Positions 1-13,376 of a DNA stretch of 64,000 nucleotides are shown here, piece by piece (within the stretch, counting starts at the first letter, position 1; every line of letters starts with the position of its first letter). The stretch is from Synchiropus splendidus (taxonomy: Eukaryota > Chordata > Actinopteri > Syngnathiformes > Callionymidae). Where the stretch lies: contig NC_071335.1 in NCBI RefSeq assembly GCF_027744825.2, positions 12,661,501 to 12,725,500 of the forward strand, read 5' to 3'. Position numbers and translations under genes: made by a program. Below the pieces are notes generated by a model. That model worked only from the letters and a program-made list of their open reading frames with translations. It did not search any database and was not told the DNA's origin.

Positions 1-86
1 GGCTACAGTGCTACAACCTGTCCTAAGCTTTAGAAAATACTTTCTAGGCACGAAATTCACATCTTCCTTCCATGTCTTCCTCTCAG

Positions 87-537
87 GAAAACCAGCGTTT
101 GAAGGAGCAGAATGAGGAGTTGAATGGTCAGCTGCTTAGCCTCAGCCTTTATGAAGCAAAGAATCTGTTTGCTACCCAGACCAAGGCCCAGTCGCTGGCT
201 GCTGAGATAGAAAATGCCTCCAGAGACCAGGTGACTGCACACCCTTCTAGTTGTTTCTCTGTCTTCTTTCATTAAGAAAATCTGTTTAGTAAAAAAAAAA
301 AAAAAAAAAACATAAAGGTTAGGTATTAGGTACTTTTGAACTACTACTACAGAATATGATGTAGTACTGATGTGTGGGAAAATTTTGGAATGAGTGATTT
401 TTTTTTTTTTCCTTCCACAGCTCATGGAGGCCCTAAAGGAGCAGGAGGAGATCAACCAGCGTCTACGACAGTACATGGACAAAATCATTCTTTCAATCTT
501 AGACCACAATCCTTCCATTTTGGAGATCAAGAACTAG
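87..537 (+). CDS. rab11fip4: Rab11 family-interacting protein 4, C-terminal two exons (partial gene)
   Basis: These are the last two coding exons of a class II Rab11-FIP, an effector that links Rab11 (and Arf) GTPases to recycling-endosome transport. Exon A is 87-230 (48 codons), with acceptor TCTCAG before it and donor CAG/GTGACT after it. Exon B is 421-537 (38 codons plus TAG), after acceptor TTCCACAG; both junctions are phase 0. Exon A encodes a charged coiled coil (ENQRLKEQNEELNGQL). Exon B encodes the end of the coiled coil and the Rab11-binding domain, with the family hallmark YMDKIILSILDHNPSILEIK close to the C-terminus. FIP3 and FIP4 are nearly identical here. I choose FIP4 because the following genes match the human RAB11FIP4 neighbourhood. 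The rest of the gene lies left of the window. Confidence 0.93.
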
Positions 538-2735
538 CAGTGAATGAATGGGACTCCAAACCTGGAAAGCTGAGAATCTCTCCTGATGTTTTTTTGTGGA
601 TATCTCTGGAGGCAACTGGAACACGCCCCACCTGACTGTCTTTATGCAGTATGGAGCTACTTCAACATAAAGGGAATCTCAGCCAGTAACGTCTGGGGCT
701 TCACTATTAGGTGGTTTTTGTTTGTTTGTTATAACTTGTGGACCACAGTGTGAGCTCATGCTGGACAATAACAATCCCTGGAGATTTCAGAGTGGTTCAC
801 CGGATAATCGGACATTGGGAGACACTTGAAAATGTTGGAGAAATTTCTCCATTTGGTCATGGAGATTCCAGAGTATAGAAGAGTGTTTGTGGAGGTCTTT
901 TGTGAAGAGAGAAGATTCTGAGAAGTTTCAAAAAGGTGGTCAGAGAAGAGTCATTTCTGAAGCCAGGGCTACACATACTTTAAGAGGAGACTCCTAACAG
1001 ATTGTTCTCATTACAGTGTTACTTTAAGCGCATTTGAATCCTACACTACATGCCGACCCTCAAAAGACTAACGTGTCCAGATGCCTATCCTTGGTGTGGC
1101 CGTCGATAGCAAGTCTTTCATGGTGTTGCTTTAAAGCGTAGGAATAGAGTCAAATTGTGCTATCTTCAATTGAACAGCCATCATGTGTGCTTAGACTGCA
1201 ATATTGAATTCAGAAAGAAATAATGTCCCTAGTTATACTAAAAAGAACTCTACTGACAACAATACATTAACTAAATCTATACATTGTCATAATACATTTC
1301 ATTAATAATTTTTAAATTTTTAATTTGGATGCATATTTTTGTGACTCACCCTTACTTGACTAACTTCCCTTGTAATATTCTATACTATGATACTAATCAT
1401 TTTGGCTGCTGAATGTTCCAAAAAACAAACAAGTTTTTAGGTTGCAAAACTATAGATCTTCACTTGGGGCAAATATTTCAAATGTTTTCAGAAGTAAAAA
1501 AAGGAACATAGGAGTCTCCTTGTACGTGTGGACCACGTGGGTCTATCAAAAAAAAAAAAGCCAGCGGCAAGTTTTCTGGACGGCTTGAGTTTGAAACTGA
1601 GAATAAGTGAATGTGTTTCCTTGTTTGATCTCGTCTTCCAGAAAATGTTGTGTGTCAATCATTCAGACAGTGAGTGTATTTCACTGGGAAGTGGCCCTTA
1701 GTGGATCCAAAAGGCACTTTAGCAAGCAAAAGCTTTAACCACGGCGTGTCTTTGACTACCACGAATGCTGCTTCCCTGGATTCTGTTGTGATAAGCAATA
1801 TTCTAAGACCGCAGATGACAAGTGTCTTTTGTGTTGCAGAAGAAGTTTACTGTTGAAACTGAAGTGGAATGGTACTGATATTTACAGCAGCATAAATCAC
1901 CAGCTAAGTATTGCTAACCTGACCTAAACCAGTCCACTTTCATCAGCAGTGCTTCGGCCCAGGTATGTCCCAGCATTATTGGTGTGAAAACAATCGGAGC
2001 TTGATCTGAGGACAGGGAAAGAGCAGTGTTGTTACCTCGCAGTTTCGAGGAAAGCAGGTTTGTAGGACCCCTATTGTGCTTTTCAACTGTTCATAATTTG
2101 CCTATCGTGCTATGTCAGCAAACCTCCATTTATTCCGTGGCACCTGATGGCACAGCAATAAAGGAGCTATCAGGCCGAGCTATAATGAAAATAAGGTGAA
2201 GAAAAGTTGTTGAAAGGCCACTGAAGTGCAGCCACGGTGACTCTGTAGCGTTTCAATGCTGTAAATACCATGAATGTACATTTTTATAATTTAGACTTCA
2301 GACCCGTCTGCCGGTGTACAGCCGAGAAAATGTCAAAAAAAAGGTCCATCGACGACGAAACAATCGACTGTATTATGTGATCTTCTTGAACTTGAGTTTT
2401 GCTCCTTGCACAAAAGCTGTTCTATTTTGCATGGTTCACGTTTTGTCTGTCTGTGCCTTCTGAGGACGATTTCAACAATGTTGCTTCAGCTTGTCTGGTT
2501 CTTGAGGTACATCATGACGTCATTGTAAATCTTGTAAGTAAGTAGTGGTAGTCCTTTGTATACCTGTGCCACTGATCCGTCTTTTGGGGGATTGATACTA
2601 AGAAATCTATTTTATACAGATTTATCAGGAAGCAACGTGTTTTTGCTTCAGGCGTACCTAGGAAACTGAATAGCACAATACTGTCGAAGCTAGCATTTTG
2701 TCGAGCTAATAAACGCTTTACGCTCCAGGGTTTTG
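538..2735 (+). other. rab11fip4: Probable long 3' UTR of rab11fip4
   Basis: No open coding exon is visible after the stop codon at 535-537. The stretch is moderately AT-rich with T-rich runs, as vertebrate 3' UTRs are. Possible poly(A) signals AATAAA lie at 2157-2162 and 2708-2713. The end is inferred from the second signal and could be earlier. Confidence 0.55.
2708..2713 (+). terminator. Candidate poly(A) signal AATAAA
   Basis: AATAAA on the + strand, about 140 bp before the - strand stop/poly(A) signal of the candidate gene at 2857-3325. It is likely the distal signal of rab11fip4. Confidence 0.45.
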
Positions 2736-2856
2736 ACTGTTTCCGCTCATTAAAATGGAACATTTTGTGCTGTTGGAGTTTGAACGTGGAATCAAATGCT
2801 CCTGAAGACAAGGTCCCTAATATACTGAAATTATCAGACAATTGTTGAGAATTTAT

Positions 2857-3325
2857 TTATTCTTCATTGATGTTCACAAAACGGGAGCCACAAACCTCAT
2901 AAAACCTCATGTTCTTAAACTCTTGAATGCAGTGCCAGTGTTGGTGCATGTACAGGGGTTGTATATCTGTATATCTTTCTGTAATATTGTGCATCAGGCT
3001 TCCCGGGATCTGCAGTTCGGTTCTCCAGGTGGATGGAATGCTAAAACATACACGGTCCTGTAACAAAAAACAAAACAGGCTTTTAAAACAACACTCTATG
3101 CCAAACACACACCCATAGAAAAAAGGCTACAGGCAATGAACACACCCATTTGAGTTTTAATAATAAGAAAATACATTTACAGACGTCCAAATGATCGTTT
3201 AAATGTACACAAAATGTGGGAGAGCGTAAACGCATGATGAAGATATGTTGTTCACTCACGCTGTTTTTCACATCACATAGAGTCCACTCATTTTTGTGCA
3301 ACCAGCAACAAAGAAATAAGTACAT
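2857..3325 (-). CDS. Candidate two-exon small gene of unknown function (88 aa)
   Basis: I do not recognise this protein. Exon 1 is 3260-3325 on the - strand. Its ATG follows immediately after an in-frame TAA, it holds 22 codons, and it ends at a consensus donor AGC/GTGAGT. After a 202-bp intron, exon 2 starts at 3057 behind a strong T-rich acceptor (TTTTTTGTTACAG) and stays open for 66 codons to a TAA that overlaps AATAAA on the same strand. Both junctions are phase 0, so the exons join cleanly. The N-terminus is short and hydrophobic with several cysteines. The C-terminal part contains PLYMHQHWHCIQEFKNMRF and is not low-complexity. It would be divergent to coprs and convergent with rab11fip4. 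Oddities are the almost absent 3' UTR and the lack of a known neighbour here in human. It may be a chance ORF. Confidence 0.38.
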
Positions 3326-4314
3326 TTAAAACGGAGCGACATCCCGCAGTGCGGAAGAGGCTTGTGTGTGGCGCCATCTGTCCACTCATGACTCCAATTA
3401 CATCATGAACAGGTTACATGTTACAGGCGGCGACACAGGTGAGAGTGAAAACTCATTTATTTTTGCTGAGCCAAAATTATCTTCAAAGTAGCTAGATACT
3501 TTGAATTTCCATTTTCGACAGAACCGACAATAATTTCCTGAACAATTACGCCGCAGTTCAGACGTTTACAGGGTGGAACCAACGACTTTTTAAGGCCCAT
3601 GCTAGCGTCTTGATGTTATCGGTTAGCTAAACAGCTTCAACTTCATTTGACAAAGTTGATGCATGGACATTTTATTAACCACAGAAAACGTAGTCGACGT
3701 GAACACGACTGGCATATAATGCAACTAATGCAAACAAAGCGACTATCCACCGTGTAAAACGTAATCTTCTTTACATATACATGATATATATATATAATTC
3801 TCAAATGGTAATACTTGTTTTTCTAATGGAATATATTTTATGCAATGAAATACCTTTCAAATGACTGATAAATAAACAGTTGAAGTGCAGAGTAAACACT
3901 GTGATTATACAGTAGAACTATGACCAGGGCTGATTTGCAGACAGTGGTGCTTGGAAGGCAAAGAAGGGAAAGGTGTTCCTCTCATCGCCCTAACACATGA
4001 TGGGGATCAACATTGATTTTACACTTCTCTAAAACCTTAGTTTTATTGTGTTGGCTTGCTGAAACTGGTTTGTTTGCTACAAAATATTGAGATATGAGGA
4101 TGATCATGCATGAATAATATCTAATATCTGACAGTCACAGTTGGGAAGAAGGTGTTCTGGCCTACACAAGGTTTGTGTGCTTGGACATGACCGCATTTTG
4201 TGATGCAATTGTTTTCCTGTGTTTTCTGACATCCTCCTATTCTCCAATCAAAACGTGTTCGTGACCATGTTAAGTGCAGCTACGTGAATGACTTTTGAAT
4301 TGTACTTTTTTCAG
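3326..4314 (+). promoter_or_regulatory. coprs: Probable promoter, non-coding exon 1 and first intron of coprs
   Basis: A relatively GC-rich patch at about 3330-3440 ends in a good donor (GACACAG/GTGAGA, exon end 3438). A strong acceptor (TACTTTTTTCAG, ending at 4314) lies 8 bases before the coprs start codon. This suggests a 5' non-coding exon ending at 3438 and an intron 3439-4314. The patch could also drive the candidate - strand gene as a bidirectional promoter. The transcription start is not visible. Confidence 0.45.
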
Positions 4315-4322
4315 GTATCACA

Positions 4323-5823
4323 ATGTCCCAGACTCAGGACTTTGAGAATAGAAGAGACGAACAGCAACACACCTACAGCAATGCTCAAGATCTGAATCAT
4401 GTTTCCAACTATGGGATATTGTGTCTGAACGGTGTTCGGGTTAAATGCAACGGTAACAAGAAAGTCTCACCAAAGGGAAACAAAGCAAAGTATTCTGTAA
4501 ACGGATATGTAAATCATGGCTACCGGAGGACTCATGACAAAGTGGTGGACCAAAGGGAACACGATCAAGGTCAGGCAGGTTGTGCTGTTGAAACTGTGTG
4601 TGCTGATAAAGTTAGAGTCTTGAAAAACGGGCTTAGAAGTCTACAGAACGCTGCTGGACTGCTTGTGGAAGGCAAAAAACTAAGAAGACGTAGAAAACCC
4701 AGAAATAAAAAAAGGTGAGTTCTTTCTGTCAGGTAAAAGCAAAGCATTTGGATTCTTTCTGAATTGCTAGTTCTAATGCTAAAATATTACTCAAAATATT
4801 GGTTGGTGATTTTTTTTTTTTTTTTAATCTTTCTTGACTCCCAAAGTAACCTGAACAACTTGCCGCCACTAGAGGAAGAAGACTGGGAAAAGGATGTCAG
4901 TGAAGTCCCAAACAGGGGAGAGCATTCTGAAGCCCAGCCTTACGGTACGTTACAGCAATACAGTGTTGACCCCAGTTCAACTTCTTGTGGGCCTATAAGC
5001 ATTTCCAGAGGCTTTGAGTTTATTCTCACTTGTCCATGATCATGAGGTGAAGAAGGCTGGAACTCATGTCAAGTGATATTGTTGACCCGCAAAAGCACGC
5101 AGATAAATAGGTGAGATAGATAGATAGATAAATTATTAATCTCACAGAGAGAAATTCACATTACTACCCGCATACATTTTTCAAAGCAGAAATAGCAAAG
5201 AAGAAATACAAACTTCTGCACATGGACTAATAGAATCAAATTTAACAGCAATAAAATGAAATAAAATAACATAAAAGAAGACATAAAATATTAACTGGAA
5301 CAAATATTGGTCATGTGCAAACACTGTGGTTGTATCTCACCTCGACCTGAACTCCATGGAGCATGGGAACAGACAGTTTGGTACGTCCAAAAGGGTGTAG
5401 CCAAACTTGTTCCCAAACAGTTGTAGAAATGAAACGGTGATGAAAAAAAAAAGGTTGACATGGTAGTCCGGGTGACTGTTTTGGAAACTACACTCCAAAA
5501 TTATGGAAGAGTCAGCAGTCAGTAAGCAGTAAAAGTGTCCTCCTGAACTTGTTCTCCACACTTTTCAATGTCCCACTGATACACTCATTTATCATCAATT
5601 CTAACATTAATATTTATAATATTTTATTCATTACGTGTCTTTTCCAGGTCCTGAAGATATTGCCCAACAGGTGTTGGAGAGTTTGAGGATTCATCATACA
5701 GACAGCGCTGACCTGCCGATGTCTACCTCCAATTACGTCCCGTCCGCGTGCCACCCGCGCCCAGTGCCCCGGCTCCGCTCTTGGTCGTCCACTGAAGCGG
5801 ATCAGTTTGCAGATGCCGACTAG
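4323..5823 (+). CDS. coprs: Coordinator of PRMT5 and differentiation stimulator (COPRS)
   Basis: COPRS is a small nuclear protein that binds PRMT5 and histone H4 and steers PRMT5 towards H4R3 methylation. Three coding exons are 4323-4714 (donor AAG/GTGAGT), 4847-4944 (acceptor CCCAAAG, donor TACG/GTACGT) and 5648-5823 (acceptor TTTTCCAG, stop TAG). Phases 2 and 1 fit, giving 221 aa. Residues 1-130 are poorly conserved and end in a basic patch KLRRRRKPRNKKR, a possible nuclear localisation signal. An acidic motif LPPLEEEDWEKDV lies near residue 140. The extreme C-terminus TEADQFADAD resembles the human COPRS end (ETGQFDDAED, from memory), as does EDIAQQVLESL to the human DDIQ...S segment. Identification rests on these motifs plus synteny next to rab11fip4. 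It is longer than human COPRS (about 184 aa). Confidence 0.8.
5100..5165 (-). repeat. LINE 3' tail with short (GATA)n
   Basis: Read on the - strand, this is a typical fish LINE 3' end (aatttctctctgtgagatta) followed by a tetranucleotide tail; the + strand shows GATAGATAGATAGATA. It lies inside coprs intron 2. The family assignment is from pattern memory only. Confidence 0.5.
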
Positions 5824-7340
5824 CAAGCACTTGCTCTGTAGGTGAACACCACAGATCTCAAGTGAATATAGTTTCCTGTTTTTACGTTCACTATCAAGGC
5901 AGCGTCTTGTTTAGTCAGTGGAAGTAATTTAAATCATCATTTTAAAGTACGGTGCCTGTCCACCATTCATTTTAATTTAGTTTTAATAATTGTAGTTATA
6001 GAATAACATCCTTCGTCTGTGTGATCATGTGACGGGGAGAAGCTGATGTAAACACCTGGTTCGAGAGCTGCTCCATCACTTTCACAACGTTCGTGTTCTT
6101 TTATTAATAGCAGTAAATCTTATTTGTAATACTATACTGGTGCCTGTTTTTTTTATGTCAAGACGAGAGCGGTTATTCAATCTGAATCAGCAGGGAATTG
6201 CAGTTATTAGTTTCTACCACTAGATGGAAGAGTTGGGTTGGGCACCGTCTCTGAGCGACCCTCCGGGAGTTGAACGAGTTCATTCCCAAGGACGTGAAAG
6301 ACTGTTCAACCTCATTTATCCATAGAGTTCCTCACTGACGGCTCGTGTGCAGGCAGCTGCGCTCTCACAACTCTTTATCCTTCAGCTCCTGACGTTCTAT
6401 CAGTTATATATTCAGAGTTATGTGCGAATTGTCGCCGCTACGTGCCTTCTAATGGACTGGAAACATGCCCAGAGAGTCTTGTGCATAATGAAGCTGGGAT
6501 TTGCTTTGGCTCGCTGAGACAATAAATGAGTACAGTTATGTAGTTGATTACTGAACTTTCCTGCCATAAACATTTTCTGGGGCACATATCTCTTCCCATG
6601 GCGTGATTCATGCTGTTGTTCTAAACACTTCATCACGTTGTTGATCTTTTTTTTTTCTACAAACTTGATTTTATTTGTGCACAGATATTTAGATTTCATT
6701 ATTTAATGCGCATATATTTTAGACAGTCTAAGTCAGGATATCGAGCGTGGGAATTAAAGACAGCTCTAGGAATGTCCTCAGTGAATTGTTTATTATTTGT
6801 CATTATTTACTCTGTCCTAACTAACATATACTGGGCAGTCCTCCAATTTCTATCAGTGAACGGCCTCGAGAATTGCATGTGACTTTTTGAGGTGAATTGA
6901 TTTTTATCTTTGCTGTTTCCAGTTGGCCAAATCACACGCGCTGTTAACAACTGTCACTTCTTCTAGTCCAAGTCGTCAAGGGTGACAAGTCAACCTCGTG
7001 CCCTAAGTGCATTCCTCTATGAACGAAAGGATCCTTTCAGTTGGGTTATTTTGTCTTGGGATTACCACGAAATTAATGTCATCCATGTGCTCCAAACATC
7101 ATCTGTATTATATTTACTCAAGTGGAGAAGACAGCATCATTTTAAAAATGAAGTGGATTCCCCGAACGTCTTTCTAATGGTGATACAAATAAAATTGAAA
7201 TAAACACGTTTCAACAAAGATGAGAAACACACCTAATGTTCTCCTCTATATTTTAGCATCAGGGAATGACCTTAGCCGTGATGTAGAAGATGAAGCTGGG
7301 ACTAAGCCAAAGGCTCTTAAATGATGATGGAACTGGACAA
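5824..7340 (+). other. 3' UTR and flank of coprs, no further exon seen
   Basis: No conserved ORF is visible. A poly(A) signal AATAAA at 6521-6526 would give a 3' UTR of about 0.7 kb. T-runs are present. A splice-like TTTTAG/CATCAG occurs near 7257 but leads to no convincing coding exon. Confidence 0.4.
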
Positions 7341-9944
7341 AAGTGTATAAACTAAAGGGAACAGTGTGAAATAACCACGCTCATATTGCCATGTTGGACC
7401 CATTTATCCGGTTTGCTGGTGGATTTATTTCCACCAAAGTGCAAATAAATACGCAGTTCTGTTTCGATGCAAAAAAAAATTGGGTAAATAAAATGTTTTT
7501 TTTTTTCTTACTAAATAGCAAAAGCTGGATCAGACATTTGTTTGGTGCCATCATAAGCAGTGTGTTTTTTCATTTTTTTCTTGACTTCCTGTTTTCGCCC
7601 AATATCTGGTAGGATTATATTTTAATGAGTTTTGTAGAATTTAGGTCAGCGTTTGTTTGTTTTTGTCTAAGTATGTTAGAAAGTTTAAAACCATATTTCA
7701 CTGGCTTTGTATGCTTTATACTGAATGTCATAAAAACAGGCCAGAGCGGTTCATCTACAGTATATTTGATGGTATTGATTTGGGGCGGGAAATATTTCGA
7801 TGCATCTGGAGAGCAGAGCAATGTCAGGATTTTGCCGAGTCAGAATTTGAAATCGTGAGGCAATTGACTGCAAGTGAAGTGTTATATAAAGAAACAGGAT
7901 ATTTGTGTTAGTTGTGTTATTTGTCATCGACTCATCGACACCTGTGTCGTGCTCGTTGATGGTTCAGATGCAATTGTTTCCACAGACAAGCTGCAACTTA
8001 AGGAACACTAAAAGCTGTCGACTTCATAAGGTTGAATGGAAATCGACAGCTATGTGGCTCGTATCAGAGATGGCCCAATGAAGAAGTGGTGAGTCACATG
8101 TTGATTGTTATCGTCCGTATGAACATTCTTCAGCGATTTGCCTCATATAGTGAATCAGATCACATGAGAATTAACCTCTTTTGGTTGGGTCTGTTCTTGT
8201 TTGCTGCACTGTTGTTGGTGACTGGATAAAGTCAGACTTTTACAACATTAAGACGGTGATAATACCATGTGTGATGAGAGCATGTTCAAGTGGAGAGTGG
8301 TTTGTGACAGTGACATTACAGAGTGGAAAACCTGTGTCCCACACACCGATCCATAATGTGTTGGTTGACCTGATGTTAAAGCAGCATATCGCTGTATAAA
8401 AAACATCGGAGCAGCATGGTGGGCTACACTGAACTGACCAAGTGATGCTAGTTTCACCCAAAACAAAACGGTGATGCTGCCCCTATTTAGACCTAGTGAC
8501 TCTTTCTCAGCCTATGGGAGTTCTTAAGAACACGCAGTTCACGCCCGGTACCAGGTGGGGGCGGCGTTGTTACCTTACAGCATCTGACCTAGAGGGTCTG
8601 TTGGGATGCTGAGCTCGTAGCCAGGCTGCTATTCGCTGGCCTGTGGCGACCTGCTCCTGTCTGTCTGCCAATCTGTGTATCTTCGTTTACCTGTTTAACT
8701 GATTGACAGGCCTTTCTTCCCACACCTCTCCCCGCAGTCCCAGTCTGCCATCTACCAAAAGATAGAGAGAGAGATATTAGCCTCTGCATTAGTTGCATAG
8801 CTTTTACTCTTCCCCTTCAGGATGGTGTGGCTCCCTGACTGGGTGGGTGGTGGCTGGATAACAAGCACCCCGCAGATCTACCACTGACATAAGAGAAGGA
8901 GAAGGGTGTGAGGAAGGAGTCGTGACAGATAAAAGGAGAGAGGAAATGTGATGGAGCATCGCACAGGAATATAAAGAAAATGAGAGGTCGGAGATGAATA
9001 AATTCATGGAGAACGGAAAGAGTAGAGGGAAGTGAGGACAATGAAATGTGTTAGCGGGAGGTGGCGCGGGGTTCTGCTGATTAAGAGGCTTACACTTCAC
9101 TGCTGTTCCTTTATTGAATTAACACATGCAGACATGCTCTAAGAAGACGAAAGTGACTCCACTGGGATTTTGTGTGGCACACGCACGCACACACACTTGC
9201 ACTTCCATTGCACAGTCAATCAGAATCTTCTGGCTGTTGCTTTGATGACACCACAGTCCTTCATACAGATGAGAACCGGGACATTATTTATTGCGCTGCA
9301 CAGAGGTCCGTACAAGGAAGTTGCTGTGGTGTTGGGTCTAATTAAATAAAATGAAAATATACAAAATGACAAGGGAGAGGTAAATGTTTAACTGTTCGTG
9401 GGTTGGTGGCATCGCGGAGACTGGGCAGTGTTTATGAGGCTGACAGCAGAAGAGTTTCACCTCCTGTCTGAAGTGAACAGTTCGCCCAGAGTGAGATGGC
9501 TCGGCTGCGTCCTTTGCTTCATGTCTCAATGTCTTTGGAGGTTTATAGATTGTATGTGATCATCTCTTTGCTTAAAGCGGCTTCTGTCAGTTTGTATTGC
9601 AGCTCAATACCATATGGTGATGGAGAGTGAGACACTGTGAGGAAGTGACCCTAAGTAACCTCTTGTCTTTTGAACTTTCCCAATATACGGTTTGTCCCTT
9701 TTGGCTTGTTAGCATGTCCAGTTCTAAATTTATCGTGAAGTTTTCACAATCAATATGTAGTATCTCTAAGCTGCACCCGCTGCGTTTGTCCTTGCCGCAT
9801 GCTTAATGCAGGCCTTTTTTATCATTTACCTCTCATTGCCTCCAAGGATCTGTGTTCAGAGGGGCTGGGCTGCATCCTCATTCTCAACATTGCTCTGAGG
9901 AGTGAGAAACTTACACCTCCCACTCACATTTCTTCAAAACACAA

Positions 9945-9968
9945 ACACACACACACACACACACACAT
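9945..9968. repeat. (CA)n microsatellite, short
   Basis: A run of about 12 CA dinucleotides. Confidence 0.9.
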
Positions 9969-12900
9969 CGCGCCGGCGATACATCACCGAGGAATCTGCC
10001 CTTTTAAAGATTGATTACATTCTGGTTCTGTCTTTTTCTCCTTCTTTCACTTACTCACTGACAAAATATACAAACACAAATGGTTAAACAATACTAAGAA
10101 GTCCACCAGTCCTCGGTCCAGTAAAATGTTTTATTGCGTCAACATGTTCTATCTTTTTTCGTTGGAAGTGGCTTGCCAGGTTGACGGCGCTATCCTCCGC
10201 ACCACCTTAAGTACAAATGTGAGGAAGGTCTTGAGATATATCTAGTGACCTTTCTTTACACTTTCGATCAGAGTCTTTAGCTTACAGAGTCTTCAGGTCT
10301 TTCTTCATTCTTGTGTGCTGCTCTCCATCATGACTTCAGAAAATTGGGGTTGTGTTCCAATAGGTCAGCCCTGAGTCAATTCTTAAATCTTCAGCTGGAT
10401 TTACGGTATTGTGGATTGGGCTTAGCATTTGAGAATATTTCCTGCCATCTATCATGTTAACCCCATTTGTTTCACTTACAATGGACTTCTTGAAAAGGTG
10501 TATGGCCCTGCCAGGGGAAATAATATATGCTTGTCACCAATACTTATCCTGGTGTTCCTTGGAAAGGATCAGTGGGCAATGCTGCCGAGGAGAGCTTTGC
10601 GTGTCAGAGAGCCCTGGGATCTTTGATTTGTGCAGATAATGTTCCTTTGGTTGCTTCACAGTTCTGCAGTCTTTCAGAGTCACTCCACATTGGAGTACAA
10701 AGCCTGGGGGCATGTTTCTCAGCAGGAAACCAGTGTAACACAAACCACGAGTTAAGTCCTTGCCATAAGTGGAAAGGTTTCGGCATCATGGGATTCTTGT
10801 GCTGGACTGGGAGTGTTCTTGGAGCTGACAGTAATAGGAGGAGGAGAAACAGTGGAGAGAGTTGACGATGCAGCTAGAAAAGCCAGTCCTTCTTTACCTT
10901 ACATCGCACCTGGGAGGAGACCGACTTGCACTTTCACTTGTGTTTTGTTGACTTACAGAATGAAAGTTTTTTACATGTCCCACAGGTTTTCCTGTGGTAG
11001 GTGCTCCAGGCGTGTAGTGTACTAAACCTGCTAGCATGAGTTTTCATTCCTTATGGAACCTGTGTCAAACTTTTTTTAGTAGCTCTACATGCCCAGTGAG
11101 GGTAAGGCTTTTTCCTGACATTCCAACACAATCTCTATTTTTAAGTGCATCCCAGAGTGACACTGAAGTCTTCTGTGTCGCATGTTAGGCTTTCGTTTGA
11201 ATTACCTTTCACCTTCTGTGGCATAATGGGGAGTATGTCTCATGAAAGAAAGGCGGAAAGGGTGAGGGATTACGGTTAAGGTCAGGTGAGGAGGGAAACG
11301 TTTGCCTCCAATGAAACACTAATGTGTCAACATACATCGCAGACTGCTGACTTCTGTGTCTCTGGAGTCGATATTTGACGCCTTGGGAGGGAGAATGTGT
11401 TTTCTGTTCGGTTGGCCAATTATTTTGCTACTTCCCCTCTCAATTCACAGTTCAATCTATGAGCCTCACAAGCCTTTTGTTGGTGACCAAAAGAACATTA
11501 TTTTGTCTCTGGGCTCAATTTTCGAGATTGGTGAAAGACTGGCTCAAGCAGGAGATCCTCAACACTGAACAGCAGGTCCATTGCCAGTCGAGGCCACTTC
11601 AAGTGTCTCGCCTGGATGCCAATTGGGGTCATTCAACGCTGGGGAAATTATGTCTTGTGTTGTCTGGGCAACACCACTGTTAGCTATCAGGAGAGCTGAA
11701 TGCAGAGGGAAGACTGGCCCTCTCTACTTAGATGGCTGCCGCCGCAACCATATACAAATTATCGGTATAGAGAAGGAAGGATGGATGGATTGATGGAAAG
11801 ACGAGACTTCATTGTGAGCAACTATATCATATTCGGAAATATACTCTGTATCATTGCTGAACACTGAGAGAAAGCTGTTACATATTTAAAATGAAAACTT
11901 TGCAATTCAAATCGCCTCGAATTTAGTCGTTCCGCTGAGTGCCTGATTGTCCAATAGCCTCCCATGTAGGTCTACAGCATGGCTGATAAATTCTTTTTCA
12001 ACCATCAGCCCATTCAAACTTGGTCCAGATAAACAATCTCTTCGAAGGAAAATCTCAGATCTCTTAAAAAATAGCTGTGGCACAGGTGGTCTGGTGGAGG
12101 AACCTGGCTGCATCTGCAGAGACATGGCAGCTGAGTTGGCAAACGGAAAGACCAGGCAGGCAGAGTATCCAGGACGTGCAAGGTCACTGCGAGATTGATT
12201 GAGTGCTTGTAGGTGTGGGTGACCTCCTTTGCTTCCCCAAAGTGACAAAAAAAGAGGAGGCCTGTGTGCACCACCTGTCTGTCCTACTTTCCATCACCTT
12301 TATTGTTCTTCCTTGCTTTTGCAAGCTGTTTCTGTGCATCAGGAACAGTGACATCGAATTTCTACACTTCAATGTGAGGCAGAGCTCAATGTTTTAGTGA
12401 GTCAGTGCACTTGTTGATCAGACCGAGTCGCTGAGTACGTATTAGTTCAACAATACATTCAACGTCTTTATGCTCTCTTCCAGCAACTTTTCCACAGGAC
12501 TGATGAAAGGGAGATGGTTAGTCAGAGGTCATAACATCATAAGTCAAAATGTCCCACATGGAGGCTAAAATACATTCAGTGTTGTGTGAATGAGCTTCTT
12601 AGTGCAGTGTGGAAATATGTGTATATAAGGAGGTAATTACTTCACTCATTCACGGCTGTACGATACATCTGACTCACTGGGTTCACGGTGAGAAAAAAGA
12701 AACATAATGATGTTTAGTATTTAAGGATTGTACTTGGTAACCTAGTCGCTTTCAATGAAAGCTGATATTCCTTAATAGCTAGAAATACATTTGGCTGAGG
12801 GGGTTTTACTCTCACTAATATGTTCTAGTGTGTTTGAAAGCTATTTGTAGAATTTGGTCAAAGGTGACCGATGACCTCTTTTCCTTTTCTTTGCACCTAT

Positions 12901-13376
12901 ACGTAAACAACGCACTGAAATTCCAGCTTTAATTCACATCTTAGTTGGAAACCCATATTTCCTCGTCTGTGTCAATCTTTGGTGAGTGGAGATGCTAAAG
13001 CAAAAATCTTATTTTCTTTCTTTATTTCTTTAACCGTCACTCTTAGTTTTACTTCACCTATGATTCTCTTCTCGGCTTTCTCCAATCTGTCTCCCTTCAG
13101 GCTTTGGAACTAGTTTTTAAACTCCCACTTGCTGGCCCTGCTGCTGAGTGAAGGTTCTCTTTTATCTGTGAGCACACAACCTTACAATTCTGTTCCTCGC
13201 GATATCTGTCGAGGTGGAGAAACACTTTTTCATCACACCTCCCTCCAGGCCAGGTTTTTTTTTTTTTTGTGCTATGATAGTGATGCCTGCATTTTCAGGA
13301 ATCTGGAAGTTTCTAATCGGAGCCCTTAAACCTGTTGTATCTATGTCAGCTCAGATATGTGGCAGGCATGTGTGCC

